64,000 nucleotides of DNA from JAJPHF01 sp035293805 (GTDB lineage: Bacteria; Chloroflexota; UBA6077; JAJPHF01). The stretch is from contig DATGMD010000045.1 of the NCBI GenBank assembly GCA_035293805.1, positions 1 through 64,000 of the forward strand, given 5' to 3'. The notes below the pieces were generated by a model. It did not search any database and was not told where the DNA came from. It saw only the letters and a program-made list of their open reading frames with translations. Below, in pieces: positions 8,336 to 16,192 of this stretch (positions are counted from its first letter, which is position 1; each line of letters starts with the position of its first letter). The position numbers and the translations under genes were made by a program.

Positions 8336-10750
8336 ATGCTCGACTGGCACGAGCTACAAACAACCTGGACCGGGACCGCGCTCAAGCGGAAGGAAGACCC
8401 GCGCCTGCTCACCGGGCGGGGGCGCTTTCTGGACGACGTGAAGCTGGCCGGCATGCTGCACGCCGCCTTCGTGCGTAGCCCGCACGCGCACGCGCGCCTC
8501 GTGAGCGTGGACGCGAGCGCGGCGCGGGCGCTCGACGGCGTGTACGGCGTGCTCACCGGCGCCGAGGCGCACGCGCGGTCGGGCTCGCTGCGGCCGCTCA
8601 TCCCGATCCCCTCCGAGCCGCCGAACTACTGTCTGGCCAGCGACAAGGTGCGCTACGTGGGCGAGCCGCTGGCGATCGTCGCGGCCGTGGATCGGGCGAC
8701 CGCCGAGGACGGCGCCGCGCTCGTCGAGGTCGCTTACGAGGAGCTGCCGGCGGTCGTGGACGTCGAGCGCGCGACCGAGCCCGACGCGCCGCTGGTCTAC
8801 GAGGAGGCCGGCTCGAACGTCGTCTGGCACGACACCTTCGAGTACGGCGACGTGGGCGCGGCCTTCGCCGCGGCGGACGAGGTCGTGGCCGAGCGCTTCA
8901 CCATCCAGCGCTACGCCTCGACGCCCATCGAGTGCTTCGGCGTCATCGCCGACTGGGACGCCGGCCAGGAAGTGCTCACCATCTACACCAACGACCAGCG
9001 CCCCGGCCTCACGATCGGCGTCGTGGCCGAGGCGCTGCGGCTGTCCGAGACGCAGATCCATCTCATCACGCCGGATATCGGCGGCGGCTTCGGCAACAAG
9101 CGCCGCCCCGCCTACATCGTCGCCGTGGCGCTGCTGGCCATGGCGACCGGCCGCCCCGTGAAGTACGTCGAGGACCGCCGCGAGAACCTGACGGCACTCA
9201 TGCAGGCGTGCGACGGGGTCATGTACCTGGAAGCGGCCGTGCGGCGCGACGGCACAGTTACCGCGCTGAAGGTGCGCGACTACGCCGACGAGGGCACGAA
9301 CCTGATCTCGCCCTGCCAGCACAGCCTGCTGAAGCTGGGCAACATGGTGAACACCTACGCCATCCCGGCGGTGCGCTTCGAGCCCTACTCGGTGCTCACC
9401 AACAAGTGTCCGTCGGGCGCCAACCGCGGCATCGGCAAGCCGTTCATGTGCTTCGCACTGGAGCGGCTAATGGACCGCATCGCGGAGCGCCTGGGGCTCG
9501 ACCCGGCCGAGCTGCGCTTCCGCAACTTCGTGCCGCCCGACCAGTTCCCCTACGAGACGCCGACCGGCGCCTACTACGACAGCGGCAACTTCCCGGAGAC
9601 GCTACGCACCGCGCTGCGCCTGCTCGACTACGACGCCCTGCGGGCCGAGCAGGCGCGCGCCCGCGCCGCGGGCCGCTACCTGGGCATCGGCCTGAGCACC
9701 GCCATCGAGCCGGCCTCGTCGAACCTCGCCGCCTACATGCTGGTGACGGGCAAGAAGACGAGCACCGGCGTGGGCGAGGCGGCGGCCGTGCGCCTGGAGC
9801 CCGACGGCAAGGCGCGCGTGACGTTCGGCGACGTGTGCAGCGGCCAGGGCTACGAGACGGCCGCGGCGCAGATCGTGGCCGACGTGCTGGCGCTCACACC
9901 CGACGACGTGCGCGTGCATCCCTGGTTCGACTCGGATACGACGCCCTGGATGTACTCGTCGGGCAACTACGCGAACAAGTTCGCCACGACCGACGTGGGC
10001 GCCATCCTGGGAGCCGCTGCCAAGGTGCGGGCGAAGATCCTGACGATCGCCGCACACCTGCTGGAGGCGCCGCTCGACGATCTGGAGCTGCGCGACGGCC
10101 GCGTGCAGGTGCGCGGCGTGCCGACGCAGCAGCTGACGCTGCGCGAGGTGGCCCAGGTCGCCTATCGCAACCTGCTGGCGCTGCCGCGCGGCCTGGAGCC
10201 CGGCCTGGAGGCGACGCACTACTACTCGAACCCGCTCGCCGAGCTACCCGACGAGGCCGACCGCGTGCGCGGCCAGCTCATCTTCACGAACGCCGCCCAC
10301 ATCTGCCTGGTCGAGGTGGACCCGGAGACAGCCCAGGTGCAGGTGCGGCGCTACGGCGTGGTCCACGACTGCGGGAAGGAGATCAACCCGCTGATCGTCG
10401 AGGGGCAGGTCCACGGGGCGACGGTCCACGGGATCGGCGCGGCGCTGCTGGAGGAGTTCGTCTACGACGAGCAGGGCCAGCTCCTCACGACGACGTTCAT
10501 GGACTACCTGAAGCCCACGGCCTCCGACGTGCCGACGATCGAGACGGACCGCCTGGAGACGCCGTCGCCGTTCACACCGCTCGGCACCAAGGGCGTCGGC
10601 GAGGGCGGCGCCATCCCCGCGCCCGCCTGCGTCGCCAACGCCGTCGAGGACGCCCTGCGGCCGCTCGGCATCCGCATCACCGGCCTGCCTCTCTCCCCCA
10701 ACCGCCTCTGGCCGCTGCTCCAGCAGGCCCGTATCGCTCAAGACGCCTAG
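8336..10750 (+). CDS. Xanthine dehydrogenase/CO dehydrogenase-family molybdenum cofactor-binding (large) subunit
   Basis: An 804-residue catalytic subunit that binds the molybdopterin-cytosine cofactor and hydroxylates its substrate using water. The N-terminal domain starts RKEDPRLLTGRGRFLDDV. Cofactor-binding loops include GGGFGNKRR, SGQGYETAAAQ and the C-terminal KGVGEGGAIPAPA, where E756 is the expected catalytic base. The CO-oxidizing AYxCSFR loop of form I CO dehydrogenase is absent; the equivalent reads CPSGANRGIGKPF, so CO is an unlikely substrate. The ATG at 8336 follows a G-rich repeat. It forms a set with the Fe-S subunit (7237) and probably the FAD subunit (230). Likely substrates are N-heterocycles, aldehydes or aromatic CoA esters; this is inference. 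Confidence 0.92.
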   Translation: MLDWHELQTTWTGTALKRKEDPRLLTGRGRFLDDVKLAGMLHAAFVRSPHAHARLVSVDASAARALDGVYGVLTGAEAHARSGSLRPLIPIPSEPPNYCLASDKVRYVGEPLAIVAAVDRATAEDGAALVEVAYEELPAVVDVERATEPDAPLVYEEAGSNVVWHDTFEYGDVGAAFAAADEVVAERFTIQRYASTPIECFGVIADWDAGQEVLTIYTNDQRPGLTIGVVAEALRLSETQIHLITPDIGGGFGNKRRPAYIVAVALLAMATGRPVKYVEDRRENLTALMQACDGVMYLEAAVRRDGTVTALKVRDYADEGTNLISPCQHSLLKLGNMVNTYAIPAVRFEPYSVLTNKCPSGANRGIGKPFMCFALERLMDRIAERLGLDPAELRFRNFVPPDQFPYETPTGAYYDSGNFPETLRTALRLLDYDALRAEQARARAAGRYLGIGLSTAIEPASSNLAAYMLVTGKKTSTGVGEAAAVRLEPDGKARVTFGDVCSGQGYETAAAQIVADVLALTPDDVRVHPWFDSDTTPWMYSSGNYANKFATTDVGAILGAAAKVRAKILTIAAHLLEAPLDDLELRDGRVQVRGVPTQQLTLREVAQVAYRNLLALPRGLEPGLEATHYYSNPLAELPDEADRVRGQLIFTNAAHICLVEVDPETAQVQVRRYGVVHDCGKEINPLIVEGQVHGATVHGIGAALLEEFVYDEQGQLLTTTFMDYLKPTASDVPTIETDRLETPSPFTPLGTKGVGEGGAIPAPACVANAVEDALRPLGIRITGLPLSPNRLWPLLQQARIAQDA

Positions 10751-10795
10751 CCTAGAGTCTTCAGCCGACGCTGTAACGGCAGGGCCATGCACCGC

Positions 10796-10828
10796 GCCGC
10801 CCGGCCGGCAGCCCGCGGGCCGGGCGGC
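10796..10828. terminator. GC hairpin between convergent genes
   Basis: An 11-bp perfect stem (GCCGCCCGGCC with GGCCGGGCGGC) around an 11-base loop, 45 bases after the Mo-subunit stop and 50 bases beyond the convergent flavoprotein stop. There is no T-run, so it is only a candidate two-way terminator. Confidence 0.45.
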
Positions 10829-10879
10829 AGGGGCCAGGACGTGAGCCGAGGAGGCCGCACGGGTCCGCTGGCCGCTGGG

Positions 10880-12067
10880 TTAGGCGTGCCGCACTCGCTC
10901 CCCGACCATCTGGAAGGACGTGGGCGCGGCCGGGGGATGGAAGCGCGCGGCGCCCACGTCGCGGACCAGCCGCTCCAGCGGCGACTTGCGGAAGTAGGCG
11001 CGCCCGCCGGCTAGCTCGACGGCCCGATCCACCACGCTAACCGCCTGGGTGGTGACAATCTCCTTGCACAGGATGGCCTGCGCCAGAGCCGCCTGCGCGT
11101 CCGCGCGGTCGGCGTCGAGCTGCCCCACGATCTGGTCGCGGACGGCCCGGGCGGTGGCGTAGGCCGCTTCCATCTGGCCGATGAGGAGATCGGTCAGCGG
11201 CGCCGCGCGGTAGGTGGAGTTGATACCGCTGCCGACGGCCCGCAGCCCCTCGGCCCGCGCCTCCTCGGCGATGCCCAGGTACACGCTGGCGGTCAGCGTG
11301 AGGAACCAGACGACCGTGCCGGCCAGCGCCGGGTGCTGCATCGGTCCGCTCGCCGGCAGGCGCGCCCCGACCGCCGCCTCGGGCACGAAGACGTTCTCCA
11401 GGATGAGATCGTGGCTGGCGGTGCCGCGCATCCCGGCGGTGTCCCAGGTCTCCACCACCCGGACGCCCTCCGCTCGCGCCGGCACGCTGCACACCAGGAT
11501 CTCGCCGGTCTCGCTGTCGAGCGCGTTGACGCGGACCACGTCCATGCCGGGGGCCTGGGAGCAGAAGGACTTGTGGCCGCTGATCCGATACCCGCCGTCT
11601 TGGCGCCGCGCGAGGGTGGGGGTGGTCCAGGCCCCGGCGACGACGGCCTCGGCGCCCGTCGAGCCCATCACGATACCCTCCGCCGCGATGCGGCGCAGCA
11701 GCTGCTCGCTGGGCGGGGCGGCGGTCCGGCGCCAGGTGTCCGCGACGAAGCCGACCTGGAAATGGTGCATGTTGACGGCGAGCGCGGTCGAGGCGCAACC
11801 GCGCGCCAGCGCCTGCTGGGCCCGCGCCATGGCTGCCAGGCCCGCGCCGAGCCCGCCCAGCTCGGCGGGCACGGCCGCGCGCAGGTAGCCCGTCTCGCGC
11901 ATGCGTCGGTAGTTCGCCACGGGGAACTCGCCGGTCTGATCCAGCGCCGCGGCTCGGCCGCGGAACTCGTCGGCTAGCGTTGTGGCGAGGGTAGGCAGGT
12001 CCCAGCCGGCCGTCTCGCCGCTCGGGGGCGCGCTCGTCGTCTGCGGGCCTACCGGTGCGAGCGTCAT
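10880..12067 (-). CDS. Acyl-CoA dehydrogenase-like flavoprotein
   Basis: A 395-residue member of the acyl-CoA dehydrogenase fold family, which uses FAD to oxidize acyl-CoA or, in relatives, to hydroxylate or desulfurize small molecules. The N-terminal helical domain (NYRRMRETGYLRAAVPAELGG), the mid beta domain (GIVMGSTGAEAVVAGAW, then ISGHKSFCSQAPGMD and GTASHDLILENVFVP) and the C-terminal helices (VELAGGRAYFRKSPLERLVRD) are in order. The C-terminal AGGRAYF resembles the AGGxGY segment at the FAD/active-site edge. The start at 12067 is fixed by AGGAGGAG. It is divergent from an HxlR regulator, which probably controls it. The substrate is unknown. Confidence 0.85.
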   Translation of the reverse strand: MTLAPVGPQTTSAPPSGETAGWDLPTLATTLADEFRGRAAALDQTGEFPVANYRRMRETGYLRAAVPAELGGLGAGLAAMARAQQALARGCASTALAVNMHHFQVGFVADTWRRTAAPPSEQLLRRIAAEGIVMGSTGAEAVVAGAWTTPTLARRQDGGYRISGHKSFCSQAPGMDVVRVNALDSETGEILVCSVPARAEGVRVVETWDTAGMRGTASHDLILENVFVPEAAVGARLPASGPMQHPALAGTVVWFLTLTASVYLGIAEEARAEGLRAVGSGINSTYRAAPLTDLLIGQMEAAYATARAVRDQIVGQLDADRADAQAALAQAILCKEIVTTQAVSVVDRAVELAGGRAYFRKSPLERLVRDVGAARFHPPAAPTSFQMVGERVRHA

Positions 12068-12152
12068 GGTGCTCCTCCTAGGAACGAATTGCACGCGTCG
12101 CCGCGAGCGAGGCATCGCTCCGCTCAAGTCGAGCATACGCAGGCGCTGGGCA

Positions 12153-12181
12153 TTAGGTCAGTGCAAAAAGTGGAGTAAGAT
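12153..12181 (+). promoter_or_regulatory. Possible promoter of the HxlR regulator
   Basis: TTAGGT and TAAGAT are 17 bases apart, 28 bases before the ATG at 12210. The -35 box is poor and the -10 box good. The 142-base divergent gap also has to hold the promoter of the flavoprotein gene, which I could not place. Confidence 0.3.
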
Positions 12182-12209
12182 GGGATGACAGACGCTGGAG
12201 GTGTCGGGC

Positions 12210-12905
12210 ATGCGCACGTACGGCGGGTTCTGTCCAGTGGCCAAGGCCGCCGAGATCTTCGCGGAGCGCTGGACGCCGCTCATCATCCGGGAGCTGCTTG
12301 CGGGGAGCCACCGCTTCCACGAGCTGGAGCAAGGCGTGCCCGGGATTCCGCACTCGCTGCTTGTTCAGCGACTGCGGTCGCTGGAGCGGGCCGGGGTGGT
12401 CGAGCGCCGCACCACCGCCAACGGCCGGCGCGTGGAGTACTGGCCGACACCGGCGGGCCAGGGGCTCTGGGACGTCGTGCGGCTGCTCGGGGAGTGGGGG
12501 CAACGCTGGGTGAATCACGACATTGGGCCGGCAGACACGGACCCGCAGCTGCTCATGTGGGACATGCACCGCCGGATCCACCTCGATCGGCTGCCGGAGC
12601 GCCGAGTGGTCGTGCAATTCGAGTTCCGCGGCGCTCGCCAGGGCGTGTTCTGGCTGGTGTTGGAGCGGCCCGAACCGTCAGTCTGTCTGAAGGACCCAGA
12701 GTTCGACGTCGATATGCGCGTGACCGCCGATACCGTGGCGCTGCACCGGGTGTGGATGGGCCAGATGGCCCTGGCGGACGCGATGCACCGGGGGCTGGTG
12801 GAGATAGACGGGCCGAGAGAGCTGGTATGGGCCTTCCCCGACTGGCTGGCGCTCAACTTGTTCGCCTCGGTGCCGCCTGCCGCCACGCGCCTCTCGCCCG
12901 CCTGA
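12210..12905 (+). CDS. HxlR-family regulator with a C-terminal SCP2-like ligand domain
   Basis: A 231-residue protein. Residues about 5-100 are an HxlR winged helix (CPVAKAAEIFAERWTPLIIRE, then HSLLVQRLRSLERAGVVERR and the wing VEYWPTPAG). Residues about 120-225 resemble an SCP2/sterol-carrier fold (FRGARQGVFWLVLERPEPSV, VTADTVALHRVWMGQMAL, then EIDGPREL), often found fused to HxlR domains and presumed to bind an acyl or aromatic ligand. I prefer the ATG at 12210, with GGAGGTG upstream; a GTG at 12201 is possible. Divergent placement suggests control of the flavoprotein gene and of itself. Confidence 0.82.
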   Translation: MRTYGGFCPVAKAAEIFAERWTPLIIRELLAGSHRFHELEQGVPGIPHSLLVQRLRSLERAGVVERRTTANGRRVEYWPTPAGQGLWDVVRLLGEWGQRWVNHDIGPADTDPQLLMWDMHRRIHLDRLPERRVVVQFEFRGARQGVFWLVLERPEPSVCLKDPEFDVDMRVTADTVALHRVWMGQMALADAMHRGLVEIDGPRELVWAFPDWLALNLFASVPPAATRLSPA

Positions 12906-13079
12906 GCGCGCACGCGCCAGCGATCGGGCGGGTGGCCCTATCATCCCCCAGCCTGATTGCCAGCTCCTCTGCAATAGCTCGCTCGCCGGCAGTGTGCCCC
13001 TCGTCGGAAGTCCGAGGCGACTGAGCATTCTTGACCGCTCCAGTGGTTTGGTCCACCACCGAGCAGCCGCGCTTTAGCT

Positions 13080-13153
13080 TGACGGTCGTGCCCCGCTCCC
13101 CCAACCGTCTCTGGCCGCTGCTGCAGCAGGCCGGGGCCACTCAAGAAGGATAG
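13080..13153 (+). pseudogene. C-terminal remnant of a second Mo-hydroxylase large subunit
   Basis: About 24 codons read SPNRLWPLLQQAG and then a stop. This nearly repeats the last residues of the large subunit at 8336-10750 (SPNRLWPLLQQAR). The DNA matches the 10691-10750 stretch closely. No upstream part of such a gene survives here; the preceding bases have a stop in frame. It is therefore the tail of a deleted or recombined paralogue. Confidence 0.7.
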
Positions 13154-13418
13154 GCTCCCGACAGGGACACGGCCCATCCTCGGCGCCCAGCATTCGACGG
13201 AAACAGTGGCCGCTTGGCCGCATGTCAAGCAATTATGATGTGTCACGGCATATGTAATGGGATCTCCATATTGCTTTAACACTTCCATAGTGAGTCGGTA
13301 ACACTTTGGCGGGAGGCTACTCGCTGTAGGCCGAAGCGTCGGCCTCCCAGCAACGCCGGCGGCGCGGACCCACGCGGGCAGCGTCGGCCTCGCACCGCGG
13401 CAAGTGGAAGGATGCGGC
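13154..13418 (+). other. AT-richer leader before the Gly/Tyr-rich protein gene
   Basis: No gene is seen. From 13210 to 13315 the sequence is clearly richer in A and T than the flanks, as promoter regions are in this window. The best box pair I can find is TTAACA (13276) and TAACAC (13299), 17 bases apart, which is weak. Confidence 0.3.
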
Positions 13419-13991
13419 ATGCGACCAGCGATCCTCAGCGCAGCGCTTCTGGCGATCACGCTCGTCGGAGGCGCAACCCCGGCGGCCCACGCCCAGTACA
13501 CGGGCTACGGGACGCCCTACGGCTACAGCCCCTACGGCGGCTACCCGGCCAGCCCCTACGGCTACGGCATGGGCTACGGCGCGCCCTACGGGTACGGGAT
13601 GGACCCGGCGCTCGCCTACGGGGCCTACGCGGGCTACGGCGGCATGCCGTACGGCGGCTACGGCTACGGAGCCGTCCCCTACGGCTATGGCGGCTATAGC
13701 CCCTACGGCTACGGGATGGGCTACGGCGCACCCTACATGGGCTACGGCGCCCCGTACATGGGCTATGGCATGCCGTACGGCGGCTACGGCGCCCCGTACA
13801 TGGGCTACGGCGCCTCGCCCTACGGCGCCCCGGGCTACGGGCAGATCAGCAATCCGTACGGCGGCTACGGCACGTCGACGGTCAGCAGCACGTCGGGCAA
13901 CTACCTCTGCACGAACGCTCAGACGGGCCAGCAGCAAGTCGTGAGCGCGGCGAACGTCACGGCGGGGTACACCGGCTGCACGCCGTACTAG
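13419..13991 (+). CDS. Secreted Gly/Tyr-rich low-complexity protein
   Basis: A 190-residue protein starting at an ATG with GGAAGGA upstream. Residues 1-23 are a Sec signal ending AAHA, giving mature QYTGYG. Residues about 24-150 are tandem, imperfect (P)YGxGYGAPYG/PYGGYG units, almost entirely Gly, Tyr, Pro, Ala and Met. The last 40 residues are ordinary in composition and hold the only two mature Cys (NYLC and TGC), which could form one disulfide. The composition resembles structural, adhesive or phase-separating surface proteins, but no family is recognised. It is monocistronic, with its own hairpin terminator. The codons in the repeat region are as GC-rich as possible for Gly/Tyr. Confidence 0.8.
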   Translation: MRPAILSAALLAITLVGGATPAAHAQYTGYGTPYGYSPYGGYPASPYGYGMGYGAPYGYGMDPALAYGAYAGYGGMPYGGYGYGAVPYGYGGYSPYGYGMGYGAPYMGYGAPYMGYGMPYGGYGAPYMGYGASPYGAPGYGQISNPYGGYGTSTVSSTSGNYLCTNAQTGQQQVVSAANVTAGYTGCTPY

Positions 13992-14020
13992 CGGTCCGGA
14001 CGCGGTTCCCATCCCGACCG

Positions 14021-14053
14021 AGCCCCGCCGGGCGCGAGCGCCCCGGCGGGGCT
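14021..14053 (+). terminator. Hairpin terminator after the Gly/Tyr-rich protein gene
   Basis: A 12-bp perfect stem, AGCCCCGCCGGG with CCCGGCGGGGCT, and a nine-base loop, 30 bases past the stop codon. The T-run is missing, but the position fits a transcription end. Confidence 0.7.
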
Positions 14054-14092
14054 CATATCGGATCCGGCCTGGCGGTTCGTCTACCGGGGCGC

Positions 14093-14178
14093 GCCCTCAC
14101 CCCAGCCCTCTCCCAAGGGGCGAGGGGGAGGGGCGGACCTCACTCCCCTACCCCCCTCTCCCTCAGGAGAGGGGGGAG
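14093..14178. repeat. Palindromic C-rich/G-rich repeat pair
   Basis: Two adjacent elements: CCAGCCCTCTCCC with GGGGCGAGGGGG, and CCCCCTCTCCC with AGGAGAGGGGGG. It lies in the 344-base gap between the Gly/Tyr-rich protein and bicupin genes and belongs to the window-wide CCCTCTCCC...GGGAGAGGG family. Confidence 0.75.
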
Positions 14179-14246
14179 ACGACGGCCGTCGCAGACAGCC
14201 GTAGCGACGGGGCGAGGGAATCCGGAATGACGGCGCCGTCCCCACG

Positions 14247-14275
14247 TTGCCGCTCGGCCCGGCCGGGAGTACACT
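14247..14275 (+). promoter_or_regulatory. Sigma70-like promoter of the bicupin gene
   Basis: TTGCCG and TACACT are 17 bases apart, with a leader of about 60 bases to the ATG at 14336. Confidence 0.5.
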
Positions 14276-14335
14276 GCGGACACAGGGCAGGCCCGGCACG
14301 CGGGCCGCCGCAAGTCAGAGCCGCGAGGAGGCACC

Positions 14336-15454
14336 ATGGCAGTCGAGGCCAGCCCCGCAACCGAGGTCATGCAGAAGGTCAACGCCTACGAGCAGTTCCA
14401 GCAGCAGGAGGGCATCCCCGTCATCCGCGGCTTCAACGTCGACGACCTGCGCACAGTCGACGTGAAGCCCTGGGCGCGGCGCGGCGTGCTCGGCACCTAC
14501 ATCAACCTCGACGGCACCGGCGGCACCAACGACGCCTACGTGCTGGAGATCCCCCCCGGCAAGGCGACGGAGCCGAGCCACCAGCTCTTCGAAGAGATGA
14601 TCTACGTGCTCGAAGGCTCCGGGTCCACCCAGATCTGGTACGACGAGAACAAGAAGGTCTCCTTCGAGTGGCAGAAGGGGAGCCTGTTCGCCACGCCGCT
14701 CAACGCCTGGCACCGCCACTTCAACGGCCGCGGCGACCAGCCGGCGCGCTTCCTGGCGGTCACCAACGCCCCGGTCGTGATCAACCTGTTCCACAACACC
14801 GACTTCGTCTTCAACACGCCCTACCGCTTCGACGATCGCTTCGCCGGCCAGGAGAACTACTTCAGCGACGAGGGCAAGCTGTACAAGGGCGCCTCGGGCC
14901 GCATCCACGTGCTGGAGACGAACTTCGTCCCGAACACCCACGACATCGGGCTGTACTCCTGGAAGGAGCGCGGCGCGGGCGGGCGCAACATCATGTTCGA
15001 GCTGGCCCACAACACGATGGCCGCGCACATCTCGGAGTTCCCGGTGGGCACTTACAAGAAGGGCCATCGCCACGGCCCCGGCGCCCACGTCATCATCCTG
15101 AGCGGCAAGGGATACTCGCTGCTCTGGCCGGACGGCGCGGACTTCAAGAAGGTGGACTGGCAGACGGGCAGCGTGGTCGTGCCGCCGAACGACTGGTTCC
15201 ACCAGCACTTCAACCCGGGCACCGAGCCGGCGCGCTACCTGGCGCTGCGCTGGGGCAGCCAGCGCTACGACCTCGGCGGCGCGATCCGCATGGACACGGG
15301 CGGCGCCGACGTGTCGCTGAAGCAGGGCGGCGCGCAGATCGAGTACGAGGACGAGGACCCGCGCATCCACCAGATCTTCGAGGAAGAGATGGCGAAGGCG
15401 GGCGCCAAGTGCCGGATGAAGTCCATGATCCAGTGGTGTACCGCCGCGGAGTAG
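14336..15454 (+). CDS. Bicupin (two-domain cupin) protein
   Basis: A 372-residue protein with two cupin beta-barrels. The first holds EPSHQLFEEMIYVLEGSGST (about residues 82-101) and LNAWHRHFN; the second holds GHRHGPGAHVIILSGKGYSL and PPNDWFHQHFNPG. His and Glu residues in these motifs are the expected metal ligands, more complete in the second barrel. The bicupin layout resembles gentisate/1-hydroxy-2-naphthoate ring-cleavage dioxygenases and other metal-dependent cupins, but overall identity is uncertain and no substrate can be named. The ATG at 14336 has GCGAGGAGG upstream. It has its own promoter and hairpin terminator. Confidence 0.8.
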   Translation: MAVEASPATEVMQKVNAYEQFQQQEGIPVIRGFNVDDLRTVDVKPWARRGVLGTYINLDGTGGTNDAYVLEIPPGKATEPSHQLFEEMIYVLEGSGSTQIWYDENKKVSFEWQKGSLFATPLNAWHRHFNGRGDQPARFLAVTNAPVVINLFHNTDFVFNTPYRFDDRFAGQENYFSDEGKLYKGASGRIHVLETNFVPNTHDIGLYSWKERGAGGRNIMFELAHNTMAAHISEFPVGTYKKGHRHGPGAHVIILSGKGYSLLWPDGADFKKVDWQTGSVVVPPNDWFHQHFNPGTEPARYLALRWGSQRYDLGGAIRMDTGGADVSLKQGGAQIEYEDEDPRIHQIFEEEMAKAGAKCRMKSMIQWCTAAE

Positions 15455-15463
15455 CCGGGTGCG

Positions 15464-15491
15464 GCCCCCTTCCCCACGAGGGGAAGGGGGC
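15464..15491 (+). terminator. Perfect hairpin after the bicupin gene, made of a repeat element
   Basis: GCCCCCTTCCCC and GGGGAAGGGGGC pair perfectly around an ACGA loop, nine bases after the stop. It has the sequence type of the window-wide palindromic repeat, so a repeat copy appears to serve as terminator. Confidence 0.65.
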
Positions 15492-15524
15492 TTGCCGTCG
15501 GCGGCGCCCGCGCTAGCTCCCCGT

Positions 15525-15700
15525 GTTGCCGGATGGAGGCGAGGAGTCAGCCGGGTCCACGTCGCCATCCAGCAGGTCCCATGGCCCAGGCGCCAGTCGT
15601 CGTGCTCCTCGGTTTCGCGCTCGAGCAGCCGCCGCTTGATGATGCCGAACTCGCCCCCGTTGCAGTGCGTCGCGGTGTAGCCGCCGGGCCACGCCAGCCT
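15525..15700 (-). pseudogene. Fragment of an unknown gene, minus strand
   Basis: On the minus strand a protein-like stretch reads GGYTATHCNGGEFGIIKRR, then LLERETEEHDDWRLGHGTCW, with good amino-acid composition but no start and no clear continuation on either side. It abuts the SBP remnant that runs the other way. I cannot name the family; it looks like the surviving end of a deleted gene. Confidence 0.4.
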
Positions 15701-15714
15701 GGCTCTTTGATCTC

Positions 15715-16102
15715 GGCAGCATCCCGCTTCCCGTACAGCCAGACGGCCGTCGTCGTCACCCGCGGCTCCCGCGCCGAGCGCACCGACCTCATCCGCGACT
15801 TCCTGCGCGCGCACCTGGAGGCGCTCGGCGCGGCCAAGCGCGACCCGGCGCTCGCCAAGCGCACGCTCGGGAAGTACATGCGGGTGGACGACCCGGAAGT
15901 GCTCGATCGGAGCTACGCGCAGTGGAAGGCCACGCTGGAGGAGTGGGCCTACCCGTCGCTGCCCGCCATCCAGGCCGTGCTCGACCAGCGGGCGCCCGAC
16001 CACGAGAACGCGCGGACGGCTAACCCGAGCGACTTCGTGGACGAGCGGCTCATCCGCGAGCTGGACGAGAGCGGCTTCCTGCGCACCGCCCTGAGGCCCT
16101 AG
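15715..16102 (+). pseudogene. C-terminal remnant of an SBP (NMT1/THI5-like)
   Basis: From about 15721 the frame reads FPYSQTAVVVTRGSRAERTD and on to LRTALRP. It is closely related to the last 125 residues of the SBP at 2238 (shared LIRDF, KRDPALAKR, VLDQRA and TANPxDFVD). The signal peptide and the first two thirds of the protein are missing; the 5' part of the frame runs through an unrelated remnant. It is a truncated paralogue, not a working binding protein. Confidence 0.75.
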
Positions 16103-16192
16103 CCGTCAGCAGCGGGCGGGAGCCGCGGCGGCTACCGGAGCGAGAATCGCCGACCGTCCACACGGCGGGCCGCCCCGCTGGGCGCGGGCGGC

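Noticed and set aside
8336..10750. Form I CO dehydrogenase
   Set aside because: The AYxCSFR active-site loop is missing; the loop reads CPSGANRGIGKPF, so another molybdenum hydroxylase is meant.
13500..13870. Repetitive GGCTACGGC-type DNA that might be taken for a CRISPR or satellite array
   Set aside because: The periodicity follows codons for Gly, Tyr and Pro in a signal-peptide-bearing frame; there are no equal spacers.
14315..16003. 562-codon minus-strand frame across the bicupin gene
   Set aside because: Only its 15525-15700 part looks like real protein; the rest is shadow of the bicupin gene. I kept the small part as a gene remnant.
15533..16102. 189-codon frame read as a whole gene
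   Set aside because: Its first 60 codons are antisense to another remnant and only the C-terminal part matches an SBP.
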